From NCBI GenBank assembly GCA_050288165.1, contig JBNKDG010000001.1, forward strand, positions 1 to 64,000: 64,000 bases of DNA, read 5' to 3'. Positions 1 through 8,909 of this stretch are shown piece by piece. The stretch comes from JAPHTQ01 sp050288165 (GTDB lineage: Bacteria; Pseudomonadota; Gammaproteobacteria; Thiohalomonadales; Thiohalomonadaceae). The position numbers and the translations under genes are program-made. How positions within the stretch are numbered: position 1 is the first letter of the stretch; each line of letters begins with the position of its first letter. The notes below the pieces were generated by a model that ran no database searches, had not been told where the DNA came from, and saw only the letters and a list, made by a program, of their open reading frames with translations.

Positions 1-721
1 CGATCACGGTCTGGTGCAGCAGTACGTGGTTGAGCACCGAGCCGAGAGCGTAATTGGTATCCGGGTTGCTGGCTGCCACTTCGACTGCTTCGGATATAGC
101 GATACCGAGGGAGCCGGGGGATTCCGGGTCTTTTGCCAGAATAGAACGACCTGCCAGGGTGGTGTCGCTGGGACTGGCGATGACGTTGGCGCCCCAGGTG
201 TGCATCATCGAGCGGCGGAACGGCTTTTGGTGATAGCTGACCTTCACCATGTAGACCAGAACTTCCAGACCGAACATCTTGCCTACCAGCGCAAGGGAGG
301 AACCCCACTGACCGGCACCGGTTTCGGTGGCGAGCTTTTTGATCCCGGCCTGCTTGTTGTAATAGGCCTGCGCTACCGCGGTGTTGGGTTTGTGCGAGCC
401 CGCGGGGCTGACGCCTTCGTATTTGTAGTAGATCTTCGCCGGAGTGCCGAGCGCCTGTTCCAGACGATGGGCGCGGTAGAGTGGTGATGGTCGCCACAGT
501 TGGTAGATCTCGCGCACCTGTTCGGGGATCTCGATCCAGCGTTCGGCGCTGACCTCCTGCATGATCAATGCCTCGGGGAAGATCGCGGCAAGGGCATCGG
601 GAGTGACCGGGTTACCGTCAGGACCCAGCACCGCATGTGGCGGATTGGGCATATCGGCGACGACGTTATACCAGTGTGTGGGGATCTCGGATTCGTCGAG
701 CAGGATCTTGGTTTGGCTCAT
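1..721 (-). CDS. trpB2: Tryptophan synthase beta-like protein, TrpB2 type (3' part outside window)
   Basis: This is a PLP enzyme that would condense indole with serine to give tryptophan. The visible 240 residues are the N-terminal part; the gene runs off the left edge. The sequence shows the TrpB2-type long N-terminal extension (roughly residues 1-75, including WYNVVADMPNPP) that ordinary TrpB lacks. The PLP-binding SHK follows (Lys about 111), then a GAGQWGSS loop. The ATG at 719-721 starts MSQTKILLDE. No trpA or other trp gene is adjacent, which is usual for TrpB2, often an orphan indole-salvaging enzyme. Family assignment is secure; the physiological role is inferred from the family. Confidence 0.88.
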   Translation of the reverse strand, partial: MSQTKILLDESEIPTHWYNVVADMPNPPHAVLGPDGNPVTPDALAAIFPEALIMQEVSAERWIEIPEQVREIYQLWRPSPLYRAHRLEQALGTPAKIYYKYEGVSPAGSHKPNTAVAQAYYNKQAGIKKLATETGAGQWGSSLALVGKMFGLEVLVYMVKVSYHQKPFRRSMMHTWGANVIASPSDTTLAGRSILAKDPESPGSLGIAISEAVEVAASNPDTNYALGSVLNHVLLHQTVI

Positions 722-838
722 CGTTCACCTCTAGCTTGATTATCGTTTTTAACGGAAACAACACTGAAGGGCGGAGTTTGCCTATGAAAGCAGAGAGGTT
801 GGGGCAAGTCAAAACCCTATTTATAGGTAGTGCAGGCG

Positions 839-868
839 AAAAAAAACCACAGTGTGAAACTGTGGTTT
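839..868 (-). terminator. Rho-independent terminator of tpx
   Basis: A perfect 9-bp inverted repeat (aaaccacag at 844-852, ctgtggttt at 860-868) has a 7-nt loop. Read on the minus strand it is followed by a run of T. It lies about 20 nt past the tpx stop codon. Confidence 0.85.
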
Positions 869-887
869 GCTGCTTCAGTGTGTGCTG

Positions 888-1385
888 TCAGAGCTTAGCC
901 AACGCTGAGTCGTAATCGGGTTCTTCGCCAATTTCAGGCACCAGTTGGGTGTAGATCACCTTGTTGTCTTCATCCAGTACCACCACGGCACGGGCGCAGA
1001 TCCCTTCCAGCGGGCCATCGGTAATCAATACGCCGTAATCTTTGGCAAAGTTCTTACTGCGCATCATCGAAAGTGAGATCACATTGTCGATGCCTTCCGC
1101 GCCGCAGAAACGGCTCATGGCAAAGGGCAGATCGGCAGATATCACCAGTGCCACAGCATTGCTTTTACCACTCATCGCCTGGTTGAATTTGATGGTGGAG
1201 GTGGCGCAAACGCCGGTATCCAGACTGGGAACAATGTTGAGCAGCTTCTTTTTCCCGGCATAGTCAGCCAGGGTGATGTTGGCCAGATCTTTACCTACCA
1301 GGACGAAATCGGGTGCGGCGCTGCCCAGCTCAGGGAGCTCGCCATTGGTATGGATAGGATTACCTTTTAAGGTGATATTTGCCAT
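888..1385 (-). CDS. tpx: Thiol peroxidase Tpx
   Basis: Periplasm- or cytosol-facing atypical 2-Cys peroxiredoxin that reduces H2O2 and alkyl hydroperoxides with thioredoxin. The 165 residues match the usual length. The peroxidatic Cys is at position 60 in PSLDTGVCATS and the resolving Cys at 94 in SRFCGAEG, the spacing typical of Tpx. The N-terminus MANITLKGNP and the C-terminal PDYDSALAKL are also typical. It is monocistronic with its own terminator and diverges from the small-protein/radical SAM pair. Together with the peroxiredoxin-glutaredoxin fusion and OxyR nearby it makes this a peroxide-defence neighbourhood. Confidence 0.97.
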   Translation of the reverse strand: MANITLKGNPIHTNGELPELGSAAPDFVLVGKDLANITLADYAGKKKLLNIVPSLDTGVCATSTIKFNQAMSGKSNAVALVISADLPFAMSRFCGAEGIDNVISLSMMRSKNFAKDYGVLITDGPLEGICARAVVVLDEDNKVIYTQLVPEIGEEPDYDSALAKL

Positions 1386-1711
1386 GCTATGTCTCCTGAC
1401 AGATGTTTATCGATGTGTGGCAGGTTTGAAGATAGGTGCCAAGGTCGGCATGTTCAAGGGATAGGTACCACGCGATACATTACAGGCTGATCGCAAACAG
1501 AGTAGGAGATGACAAGATTGCAATAGTCGTTGCATAGCCTTTACCAGTTGATCGTCAATAGTGTGTATCCATTGATCTCGATCTATAAGCGAGTATTGTC
1601 AAACAGATATATTACAGCTAGGTTTGAGTAGACGTTTTCTCAGGTGACCCGGTCACTGATAGGCAATATAGCCGGGTATTCTTACCAATTTAGCACACAG
1701 GGAGTAGCGAT
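1386..1711. other. Divergent intergenic region with a palindromic operator-like site
   Basis: This 326-bp gap separates divergent tpx and the radical SAM operon and should hold both promoters. At 1644-1656 there is a perfect palindrome, GTGACC-C-GGTCAC, 56 bp before the ATG at 1712, where an operator could sit. A ribosome binding site (gggag) precedes that ATG. I see no confident -35/-10 pair and no coding sequence. Confidence 0.5.
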
Positions 1712-2056
1712 ATGGCAAAGAAGACTGTCCGTACCAGGGTCGGCGCAACGACCAGCAAAACGAGTAAAGCCAAGTTGAAAGAGCCGAGCATTGCCCAGCT
1801 TTCACGGCAGCTGGACAAAATCGATTGCTCTCATTTGGTAGGAAAAGAGGTTATCGAACAACAGATTGTTGATCTGGCCAGGGGTAAGCTCGATGCCAGC
1901 TATTGCCAGAACTGGGAGCGTTGCGGTAACGGCTGGGGTAAATGCACACCCGATAACAGGGAGTGGATGCGACAGGTATCCAGGCTGGATCTCGATCATG
2001 TACTAACGCCGTCTGAAATCAAAATTCTTCGAGGCCTTAAACTCACAAGGACTTAG
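1712..2056 (+). CDS. Small Cys-containing protein paired with radical SAM enzyme; candidate modification substrate
   Basis: No family recognised. The 114-residue product has a basic, Ser/Thr/Lys-rich N-terminus (residues 1-25) and a predicted helical middle. The C-terminal half has three cysteines (C65, C71, C78) in the stretch YCQNWERCGNGWGKCTP, rich in Trp and Gly, and a fourth Cys at 39. There is no signal peptide or membrane segment. The stop codon overlaps the radical SAM gene region (TAGTGATG), so the two are translationally coupled. That pairing, a small protein with a Cys/Trp/Gly core before a SPASM enzyme, is what RiPP precursor/maturase pairs look like, but the protein is long for a precursor and could equally be a partner protein. 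It begins at an ATG with a good RBS. Confidence 0.7.
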   Translation: MAKKTVRTRVGATTSKTSKAKLKEPSIAQLSRQLDKIDCSHLVGKEVIEQQIVDLARGKLDASYCQNWERCGNGWGKCTPDNREWMRQVSRLDLDHVLTPSEIKILRGLKLTRT

Positions 2057-2058
2057 TG

Positions 2059-3177
2059 ATGGCTGTGGCATTGCCCACCAATGCCATCATGAAAGTTACG
2101 CGCAACTGCAATCTGGGTTGCGCGTACTGTCATGACCGGCAATCCGATAGCGACAATATGACGTTCGAACAAATGGCTTTGGCCATCGAACGCATTCTCT
2201 CCATCAAAAGCACGCAATCCTTCCGCTTCATTTGGCACGGCGGTGAACCGCTGATGGCAGGTATCGAGTTTTTTCGTAAGGCGGTTGCGGCACAGGAGTA
2301 TCTGAGACAGCCGGAGCAGGAGATAAGAAATTATCTGCAGACTAATGGCACTATGTTTACTAATAAGGTGCTCGATTTTCTGCAGGCATTCGATTTTACC
2401 GTAGGCGTCAGTCTTGACGGCCCACAGCAGGTGCACGACGCACAACGGCCATATTTCAAAGGTAAACCCTCTTTTAATCGAATCATGAAGGGTATTGGGG
2501 AGCTTCAGCGTCGTGATATTTCCTCTGGTGTGATTACCGTGTTGACAGGAAAAAGCCTTGCTATCGGCGCAAAGGCCTTCCTGGAGTTTTATCGTGAGAA
2601 TGGATTATTTGATATCTGCTTTTTGCCTGTCAGGGCGGATACTTCACTGGAAGGGGAAACCCTGGAAGGAGAGCAATACTACGGCTTCATGAGGGATTTG
2701 TTCGATGAATGGTTGCTGATGAACGATCCTCGTATGCGTATTCGCGAATTGGGTGACATGTTGCTGCTGTCGATGGGCTTTCCCGGTTCCATGTGTTCTT
2801 CGTCGGGGAGTTGTGTCAACGGAACCTACAGTATTGAGCCAGATGGCAGGGTCTTTCATTGCGACAAGTTCAGCCGGGATGACAACTACTGTTTCGGCCA
2901 CCTATCCGGGATTGATTTTAACCAATTGCCTTACTCCTCCAAGGCAGAAGAACTTCGGCAGCTTGATGTGGGATTACCTGTAGTTTGTTTCGATTGTGAG
3001 TGGCAGCAGCATTGTGCGGGAGGGTGTAGCCATGACCGCCTGGTGGAAAAACGTCTGGCGCAGAGTAGTGGTGTCTGTCACATGCGTACGATGCTTAACC
3101 ATATTCGCGAGCAAACCAAAGACCATCCAAAAGTACAGGAGTATGTCCGACAAGCCGAGGATGCCCGTTTGCAGTAG
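2059..3177 (+). CDS. Radical SAM/SPASM domain protein, anSME/peptide-maturase type
   Basis: The 372-residue enzyme has the radical SAM CX3CX2C motif at residues 17-24 (CNLGCAYC) for the SAM-cleaving 4Fe-4S cluster. A GGEPL motif for SAM binding lies around residue 64. The Cys-rich C-terminal SPASM region (about 250-350) contains CVNGTYSIEPDGRVFHC, then CFDCEW, CAGGC and a late CHM, enough ligands for two auxiliary clusters. This architecture is shared by anaerobic sulfatase maturases and RiPP-modifying enzymes. No sulfatase gene is nearby; the immediate upstream neighbour is the small Cys protein. A GTG at 2056 is an alternative start; the ATG at 2059 is better spaced from the AAGG at 2047. 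The exact substrate is unknown. Confidence 0.88.
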   Translation: MAVALPTNAIMKVTRNCNLGCAYCHDRQSDSDNMTFEQMALAIERILSIKSTQSFRFIWHGGEPLMAGIEFFRKAVAAQEYLRQPEQEIRNYLQTNGTMFTNKVLDFLQAFDFTVGVSLDGPQQVHDAQRPYFKGKPSFNRIMKGIGELQRRDISSGVITVLTGKSLAIGAKAFLEFYRENGLFDICFLPVRADTSLEGETLEGEQYYGFMRDLFDEWLLMNDPRMRIRELGDMLLLSMGFPGSMCSSSGSCVNGTYSIEPDGRVFHCDKFSRDDNYCFGHLSGIDFNQLPYSSKAEELRQLDVGLPVVCFDCEWQQHCAGGCSHDRLVEKRLAQSSGVCHMRTMLNHIREQTKDHPKVQEYVRQAEDARLQ

Positions 3178-3357
3178 TGTCCGCGGCACTTGTCCTTTGT
3201 CATCAGTACGACAATCGCTACATGCTGCTTGTGTCTCATTTAATACCCATGCGTGACTTGTGTGTAGCAAAAACAACAAGTTATAAATCGGTCGCGGCTG
3301 GCACCGAATTTGCTCAAGCGTTCGCAGCACTATTATTTAGAACCGAGGGTAGCGAAC

Positions 3358-3918
3358 GTGAGCATTAAAAGTTATGACGAAAAGGGCCTGTTGCTGAATA
3401 TCAGCTTTATCGAGGATGCTGCCGGGGCGACGGCATTTCGCGGCCGACTGGCTTTGGTTGAGGCCGAAGTTGGGGACGAGTCAGGGAATCGCAAGCCACC
3501 CGCAGTGGTGATGGAGCAGGCGGTGATGATGTCGAAGGGCGGCAAATTATTTTTTGTTGCGGGTTCACTAACCAAGCTGGCCGATCTGAATGATTTTGTA
3601 GCGATGTACAAGGATGATTTTGCCCCGGATATGCGGGCAATACTGTACGTGGTCGATTTGACCACACCGGTACAGGTACAACTGGAAGGCGTGACCTTCC
3701 CGCTGGTGCCGATGCAGGAAGGGATCACCTGGAACGAACTGCTGGATGAAGCCGGTCTGGACAAGCGTGAATTGAAAGCGATGTCCTCGGCGGAAAAGGT
3801 CATTGCCGTGGTCGATGGCGTAAAAGACTACAAGGCAAAAGGTCCGCTGGTCACCATGGACGAGGCGCTGGCCAAAACCAGTCCGGAACTCAAGCGTCCG
3901 GAACGCGGCGCGCTTTAA
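3358..3918 (+). CDS. Uncharacterised 186-residue protein
   Basis: No family recognised. I chose the GTG at 3358 because GAGGG lies 9 nt upstream and the alternative TTG at 3310 has no visible RBS; that choice would add 16 residues. The product is acidic, cytosolic-looking and has no cysteine, signal peptide or membrane segment. It reads as a mixed alpha/beta protein with hydrophobic strands such as KLFFVAGSL and ILYVVDL. It follows the radical SAM gene by 180 bp on the same strand and ends in its own terminator, so it may be the last gene of that operon, but nothing in the sequence ties its function to peptide modification. Confidence 0.75.
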   Translation: MSIKSYDEKGLLLNISFIEDAAGATAFRGRLALVEAEVGDESGNRKPPAVVMEQAVMMSKGGKLFFVAGSLTKLADLNDFVAMYKDDFAPDMRAILYVVDLTTPVQVQLEGVTFPLVPMQEGITWNELLDEAGLDKRELKAMSSAEKVIAVVDGVKDYKAKGPLVTMDEALAKTSPELKRPERGAL

Positions 3919-3948
3919 ACGTATTCATCTGTAACTGCTGTAGTTTAT

Positions 3949-3974
3949 GAGGGACAGAAATGTCCCTCTTTTTT
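3949..3974 (+). terminator. Rho-independent terminator
   Basis: An 8-bp perfect stem (gagggaca/tgtccctc) with a GAAA tetraloop is followed by TTTTTT, 30 bp after the stop of the 186-residue gene. The minus strand lacks a T run, so it acts on plus-strand transcripts. Confidence 0.92.
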
Positions 3975-4000
3975 CCATTCTCAAATTTGCCGTCAGGGTG

Positions 4001-4420
4001 TCAGCCCAGGGCGTCCTGCAGGTCACGCTTGTGCTCCTCTTCCTGGATCAGGATATCTTCCAGTACTCGACGCAGACCGTATTCCTGCATCTCTTCGGCC
4101 TGACGAATGCGTTCCTTGTAGCGGGTGATGGCATTGTCCTCGCCCCAAAGATCCTGAGTCAGCATGGTCTTGGCATCTTCGGAAATTTCCCGCTTCTCCA
4201 CGTCGATGGTTGGAACACCACCGAGGAAGGTGATCTGTTCGGAGACACTTTTCGCATGCATCATCTCTTCGTCGGCGTGGATCAGTAGCTCTTTCTTGAT
4301 GCCCTCATATTGCGGACCGGTGATCATCGAAGCGTGCTGCACATATTGAACGGCAGCGGCATACTCCCACTCCAGGTCCTTGTTCAGTTCTTCGATCAGT
4401 TTTTCTCTTGAGATTGGCAT
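4001..4420 (-). CDS. Ferritin-like di-iron protein (bacterioferritin/Dps-type)
   Basis: A 139-residue four-helix-bundle protein of the ferritin-like superfamily, likely an iron-storage or oxidising protein. Candidate di-iron ligands are E19 in LEWEYAAA, E51/E52 with H55 in ADEEMMHA, E94 in WGEDN, and E127/E128 with H130 in QEEEHKRD, matching the E...ExxH...E...ExxH pattern. There is no heme-ligand Met at the typical bacterioferritin position, and it is shorter than Bfr (about 158). It could therefore be a non-heme bacterioferritin-like protein. It faces the previous operon in a convergent arrangement and is near peroxide-defence genes, consistent with limiting Fenton chemistry. Confidence 0.88.
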   Translation of the reverse strand: MPISREKLIEELNKDLEWEYAAAVQYVQHASMITGPQYEGIKKELLIHADEEMMHAKSVSEQITFLGGVPTIDVEKREISEDAKTMLTQDLWGEDNAITRYKERIRQAEEMQEYGLRRVLEDILIQEEEHKRDLQDALG

Positions 4421-4569
4421 TGCATTCTCCTTGAGTCACGACCTGCCGGTCGATGTGTGCTTCTCTGCAGAAATATCGGTGCATGGCGGCGATATTTCCA
4501 GTCCAGTGTGAATATTTCCCTGACGTGTCGGAACCGATATGCTGGGTAAAACCGTAACGGAATCATCCT

Positions 4570-4989
4570 ATGGCATTTGCTAATCCCGATTCAGACGCGA
4601 TCGCAGAACTATTGCGTTCGGTTCACTCTATTGCCGTGGTCGGCTTGTCGCCAAAACCGTCACGACCCAGTTACTGCGTTGCCGAGGCGATGCAGGGATT
4701 TGGTTATCGCATCATTCCTGTTCGTCCGGCAGTGGATGAACTGCTGGGTGAAAAGGCCTATCCCGATCTGCACGCACTTCCCGAGACACCGGATCTGGTC
4801 GATGTTTTCCGTGCCTCAGAACATGTCGGTCCTATCGTCGATGCCTGTATTGAACTGGGCATCAAGGCGATCTGGCTGCAGGACGGTGTGATCAACGAAG
4901 CCGCTGCAGAGAAAGCGCTGGCGGCAGGCATGACCGTGATCATGGACCGCTGTATCTACCGCGACTACCTGCAACTGCTCGGTCGATAG
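4570..4989 (+). CDS. CoA-binding protein, YccU family
   Basis: A 139-residue Rossmann-fold CoA_binding_2 protein. The N-terminal beta-alpha-beta with IAVVGLSPKPSRPSYCVAEAMQ (residues about 21-42) is the CoA-binding signature, followed by YRIIPVRP and the closing VFRASEHVGPIV and AIWLQDGVIN segments. Members such as E. coli YccU bind CoA, possibly in acyl-CoA sensing or redox protection, but their cellular role is not settled. It stands alone between divergent/convergent neighbours with its own terminator. Confidence 0.9.
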   Translation: MAFANPDSDAIAELLRSVHSIAVVGLSPKPSRPSYCVAEAMQGFGYRIIPVRPAVDELLGEKAYPDLHALPETPDLVDVFRASEHVGPIVDACIELGIKAIWLQDGVINEAAAEKALAAGMTVIMDRCIYRDYLQLLGR

Positions 4990-5019
4990 CAGGCTGGGCA
5001 GCAACGCCCAGCCTGTTTT
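4990..5019 (+). terminator. Rho-independent terminator
   Basis: A 10-bp perfect stem (caggctgggc/gcccagcctg, loop agcaac) is followed by TTTT immediately after the CoA-binding gene stop. It also lies between two convergent genes. Confidence 0.88.
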
Positions 5020-5024
5020 CTCAC

Positions 5025-5768
<744 letters not shown>

Positions 5769-5839
5769 CTCAGTTGCTCCTTATTGGGGGGATGGCGGTT
5801 GCCGTCTGAACACGCGTGCAGTATGGGCAACTCTAGCAG

Positions 5840-5885
5840 ATAGATGAAATCGTTTGTTTCGATTATATTGATAGGTATTGACGAT
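5840..5885. promoter_or_regulatory. Candidate OxyR operator between prx-grx and oxyR
   Basis: Two imperfect ATAG-nT-nnn-An-CTAT-like elements lie in the divergent region: ATAGATGAAATCGTT from 5840 and ATAGGTATTGACGAT from 5871. They are 31 bp apart rather than the canonical 22, so this is only a partial match to the OxyR consensus. The location between an oxyR gene and a peroxidase gene is the main support. Confidence 0.35.
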
Positions 5886-5902
5886 ATATCTGTGAGGGGC
5901 CC

Positions 5903-6799
5903 ATGCCGATCAATTTGCGCGATCTGGAATACCTGGTGGCGGTGGACGAGGAGCAGAACTTCCGCCGTGCTGCGGAGCGCTGCTTCGTCAGCCAGCCGAC
6001 TCTCAGTGGCCAGTTGAAGAAACTGGAGGAGCGCCTTGGGGTGCAACTGATTGAGCGTACCACCCGTCAGGTGACGATGACCGACGTGGGTAGGGCGGTG
6101 GCGGAGCAGGCACGCCTGGCGTTGGCTGAGGCGCGGGAGGTGGAGCATATTGCTACCACCTTCCACGATCCCATGGCAGGAGCGTTACAGGTGGGGCTGA
6201 TCCCGACCGTGGCCCCCTACCTGTTGCCGTTAATCATGCCGACCCTGAAAAAAGAGTTCCCCAAATTGAAACTCTGGCTGCATGAGCAGCAGACCGCGGT
6301 GTTGCTGGAGCGGCTGAAACGGGCGGAGCTGGATCTGGCGATCCTCGCCCTGCCGGTGACCGGCGATCAGGAGTTTGCCGGGGAGGATCTGTTTCGTGAG
6401 CCGTTCTGGCTGGCACTGCCCAAAGGCGATGCCCTGGCAAAACAGCAGGAAGTGAGTCTGGGCGATATCGATAAACGGGAGCTGATGCTGCTGGAGGAGG
6501 GCCACTGCCTGCGTGAACATGCGCTGGATGTCTGCTTTAGCGCCGGGGCGACCGAGTATGGCGGTTTTCATGCCACCAGTCTGGAGACCCTGCGCCACAT
6601 GGTCGGTGAGGGGATGGGGATCACCCTGATGCCGCAGTTGGCGGTGCCGCAGCGGCGCAGTAAGAGCGATGCGGTGCAGTACCGCCCGTTTGTCACGCCG
6701 CCGCCAGGACGGCGCATCGGTATGCTATGGCGTCGCGGCAGTTATCGGGAGGCCGCCTTCAGGGAGCTGGGCGATGTGGTGCGGCAGATCGTCGTATAA
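5903..6799 (+). CDS. oxyR: Hydrogen peroxide-inducible regulator OxyR
   Basis: A 298-residue LysR-type regulator. The N-terminal winged HTH (residues 1-65, LRDLEYLVAVDEEQNFRRAA) is followed by the periplasmic-binding-like effector domain. The redox-sensing cysteines are present: C202 in EEGHCLREH and C211 in DVCFSAG, the same spacing as E. coli C199/C208. This distinguishes it from other LysR proteins. It is divergent from the peroxiredoxin fusion and convergent with the HdfR-like gene (3-bp gap). Confidence 0.96.
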   Translation: MPINLRDLEYLVAVDEEQNFRRAAERCFVSQPTLSGQLKKLEERLGVQLIERTTRQVTMTDVGRAVAEQARLALAEAREVEHIATTFHDPMAGALQVGLIPTVAPYLLPLIMPTLKKEFPKLKLWLHEQQTAVLLERLKRAELDLAILALPVTGDQEFAGEDLFREPFWLALPKGDALAKQQEVSLGDIDKRELMLLEEGHCLREHALDVCFSAGATEYGGFHATSLETLRHMVGEGMGITLMPQLAVPQRRSKSDAVQYRPFVTPPPGRRIGMLWRRGSYREAAFRELGDVVRQIVV

Positions 6800-6802
6800 G
6801 GT

Positions 6803-7645
6803 CTAGCGAGAACGCGCCGTCGCGAGCGCGGTACGGATGGTCTCTTCCTGCTGTCCATCAGGCCGATAGACCGCGTAGATCACCCGTTCCATGCTCGGCG
6901 CATCGGCGACCCGATGCAGGGTGCCTGCCGCCAGTTTCTCTTCCACCAGCGCTATCGGCAGGTAGGCGCTACCCGCCTGTTTCTCCAGCAGCTCCAGCGC
7001 CATACGTCCCTGATTGGTACGTAGCGCCGGTGATGGGGTATCGGGCAACTGGTCGGCAAAGGTGAGGGCGAACGAGGTGCCCCAGTCGACCATGATGAAG
7101 CCGTGTTGCAACGACTCGGCGGTGGAATGTCCGGCCACGGTATCGACCAGGATCAGCTCCAGGGTTGCCACTTCGCGGATCACATAGTCGGCACTCAGCG
7201 GCGGGTCGAAAAGCAGAGCGAGATCGATCAGGCCACTCTCCAGTCGTTGCAGCAGGGTGTCGCGGCTATAGCTCTCCAGCTGCAGGGCGATGTCAGGATG
7301 GGTAATGCGCAATTGCGTCGCCCAGTCCAGCAGGTGCATCGACCAGATATCGCCCAGTGCACCTACCACCAGACTGCGGCTGAACGCTTCGTCCAGGGCG
7401 ATACTTTGTCGTGCCTGTTCCCAACCGTCGACGATGGTGCGGGCGTGTTTCTGCAACCGCTGTCCTGCCGGGGTGAGCTGGATGTCGTTGCGGTTACGGG
7501 TAAAGAGGGTAACGCCGAGGGAATTTTCCAGCAGTTTGATCCGCGCACTGACCGCCGACTGGGTCAGGCAAAGCGCTTCCGCCGCCTTACCGAAATGGCG
7601 TCGCCGACTTACCTCAAGGAAGGTCTTAAGGAACGAGATGTCCAT
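6803..7645 (-). CDS. LysR-family regulator, HdfR-like
   Basis: A 280-residue LysR regulator whose start region (MDISFLKTFLEVSR, then RHFGKAAEALCLTQSAVSARI) closely resembles E. coli HdfR, a repressor of flhDC. I chose the ATG at 7643-7645 instead of the upstream start that would add 22 residues (MARLSADQ...), because LysR proteins begin just before the HTH. The effector domain contains DLALLFDPP and ALELLEKQAGSAYLPI. No flagellar master operon is visible here, so the target is unknown; an HdfR function is inferred from similarity only. Confidence 0.85.
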   Translation of the reverse strand: MDISFLKTFLEVSRRRHFGKAAEALCLTQSAVSARIKLLENSLGVTLFTRNRNDIQLTPAGQRLQKHARTIVDGWEQARQSIALDEAFSRSLVVGALGDIWSMHLLDWATQLRITHPDIALQLESYSRDTLLQRLESGLIDLALLFDPPLSADYVIREVATLELILVDTVAGHSTAESLQHGFIMVDWGTSFALTFADQLPDTPSPALRTNQGRMALELLEKQAGSAYLPIALVEEKLAAGTLHRVADAPSMERVIYAVYRPDGQQEETIRTALATARSR

Positions 7646-7784
7646 GCAACGATGATCAATTGTTGTTGTGTCGATAATGACATTTCGTTGGTCAGCGGAC
7701 AATCGAGCCAATGAAACTATGTGTACCCGTTCACGGCTGCTGTCGTGCGGGGAGCTATCGACAAATCACGTAGGGAACATCGCG

Positions 7785-7970
7785 ATGAAAAAAACCATGT
7801 TTGCTTTTCTTGCCGCCGCCATGCTGGCCAGTGCCGCCGTTCAGGCCATGACCAAAGAGGAAGCGGAAGAGCAGTGCAAGACACAGGCTGCCGAAGACGG
7901 CGTTAGTGCCGAAGAGATGAAGGATTACATGAAAGAGTGTGTGGACAGCTTGATGGATGGTGGTAACTGA
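7785..7970 (+). CDS. Small secreted protein with two cysteines
   Basis: A 61-residue precursor. A classic Sec signal peptide (residues 1-21, MKKTMFAFLAAAMLASAAVQA) should be cleaved after A21, leaving a 40-residue acidic helical peptide with C31 and C52, positioned to form one disulfide. Charged repeats such as KEEAEEQC and SAEEMKDYMKEC suggest a helical hairpin. The ATG at 7785 has AGGGAA upstream; longer upstream readings would place the signal peptide internally. No known family. A strong terminator follows, so it is monocistronic. Small periplasmic or secreted proteins of this kind are common but rarely characterised. Confidence 0.82.
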   Translation: MKKTMFAFLAAAMLASAAVQAMTKEEAEEQCKTQAAEDGVSAEEMKDYMKECVDSLMDGGN

Positions 7971-7990
7971 TTCACCGTTCCAGGTAGTCG

Positions 7991-8014
7991 AAGGCCCCGT
8001 AAGGGGCCTTTTTT
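7991..8014 (+). terminator. Rho-independent terminator
   Basis: An 8-bp stem aaggcccc/ggggcctt with loop gtaa and a T tail, just after the small secreted protein gene. Confidence 0.93.
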
Positions 8015-8078
8015 ATCGCCGTGACTTATCTGTCGTGCGGCGCTTTTCAATCCCGTGGCATCACTGTAAGCTTCTGAG

Positions 8079-8909
8079 ATGCCATTGAATTTCACCAAAA
8101 TGCACGGCCTGGGCAACGACTTTGTGGTGTTCGACGCGATCACCCAGTCCATTACCCTGACTCCCGAGCAGGTCCGTCAGATCGCCGATCGACACTTCGG
8201 TGTCGGTTGCGACCAGCTATTGCTGGTGGAAAAGGCGCAACAGGCTGGAGTCGATTTCCGCTACCGTATCTTCAATGCCGATGGTGGCGAGGTGCAGCAG
8301 TGCGGCAACGGCGCGCGCTGTTTTGCCCGCTTTGTCCGCGACAAAGGCTTGAGCGACAAGGACACCATCGTGGTGGAAACCGCCTCCGGCGTGATCACCC
8401 TGAATATTGAGGCCGACGGTCAGATACGGGTCGATATGGGGGTACCCAATTTCGATCCGGCCGCCCTGCCCTTTGCCGCGGTCAAGCGGCGCGATCGTTA
8501 TGAACTGCTGGTGGGTGACGAAACCCTGAATGTCGGCGCGGTCTCCATGGGAAATCCCCATCTGGTGTGGCCGGTGAATAGCGTGGATAACGCCCCGGTC
8601 GAGCGGCTGGGTCCGCTGCTGGAGTCACACAGTATGTTCCCCGAACGGGTTAACGCCGGATTTATGCAACTGGTGGACAGGAACCATATCCGGGTGCGGG
8701 TTTATGAACGCGGGTCCGGTGAGACCCTGGCCTGTGGCACCGGAGCCTGTGCCGCAGTGGCGGTGGGCAGGAGCTGGGGGTTGCTCGATGAAGAGGTTAC
8801 GGTCAGTCTGCGAGGTGGCGACCTGACTATTCGTTGGGCGGGTGAGGGCGAACCGCTGTGGATGATCGGTCCGGCGGAAACAGTATTCGAGGGGACGATA
8901 GAGCTATGA
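8079..8909 (+). CDS. dapF: Diaminopimelate epimerase DapF
   Basis: A 276-residue enzyme of lysine/peptidoglycan synthesis that converts LL- to meso-diaminopimelate. The two catalytic cysteines are present: C75 in EVQQCGNGARC and C219 in TLACGTGAC. MPLNFTKMHGLGNDF is the conserved N-terminus. It opens a dapF-DUF484-xerC operon, as in E. coli and Pseudomonas, with a 4-bp ATGA overlap with the next gene. The pathway partner lysA is 52 kb away in this window, separate from dapF unlike in Pseudomonas. Confidence 0.98.
   Translation: MPLNFTKMHGLGNDFVVFDAITQSITLTPEQVRQIADRHFGVGCDQLLLVEKAQQAGVDFRYRIFNADGGEVQQCGNGARCFARFVRDKGLSDKDTIVVETASGVITLNIEADGQIRVDMGVPNFDPAALPFAAVKRRDRYELLVGDETLNVGAVSMGNPHLVWPVNSVDNAPVERLGPLLESHSMFPERVNAGFMQLVDRNHIRVRVYERGSGETLACGTGACAAVAVGRSWGLLDEEVTVSLRGGDLTIRWAGEGEPLWMIGPAETVFEGTIEL

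Noticed and set aside
3177..3368. A 63-codon open frame starting at a GTG that overlaps the radical SAM stop
   Set aside because: It overlaps the GTG start and RBS of the next gene, has no convincing RBS of its own and no recognisable features. Kept only as a weak possibility.
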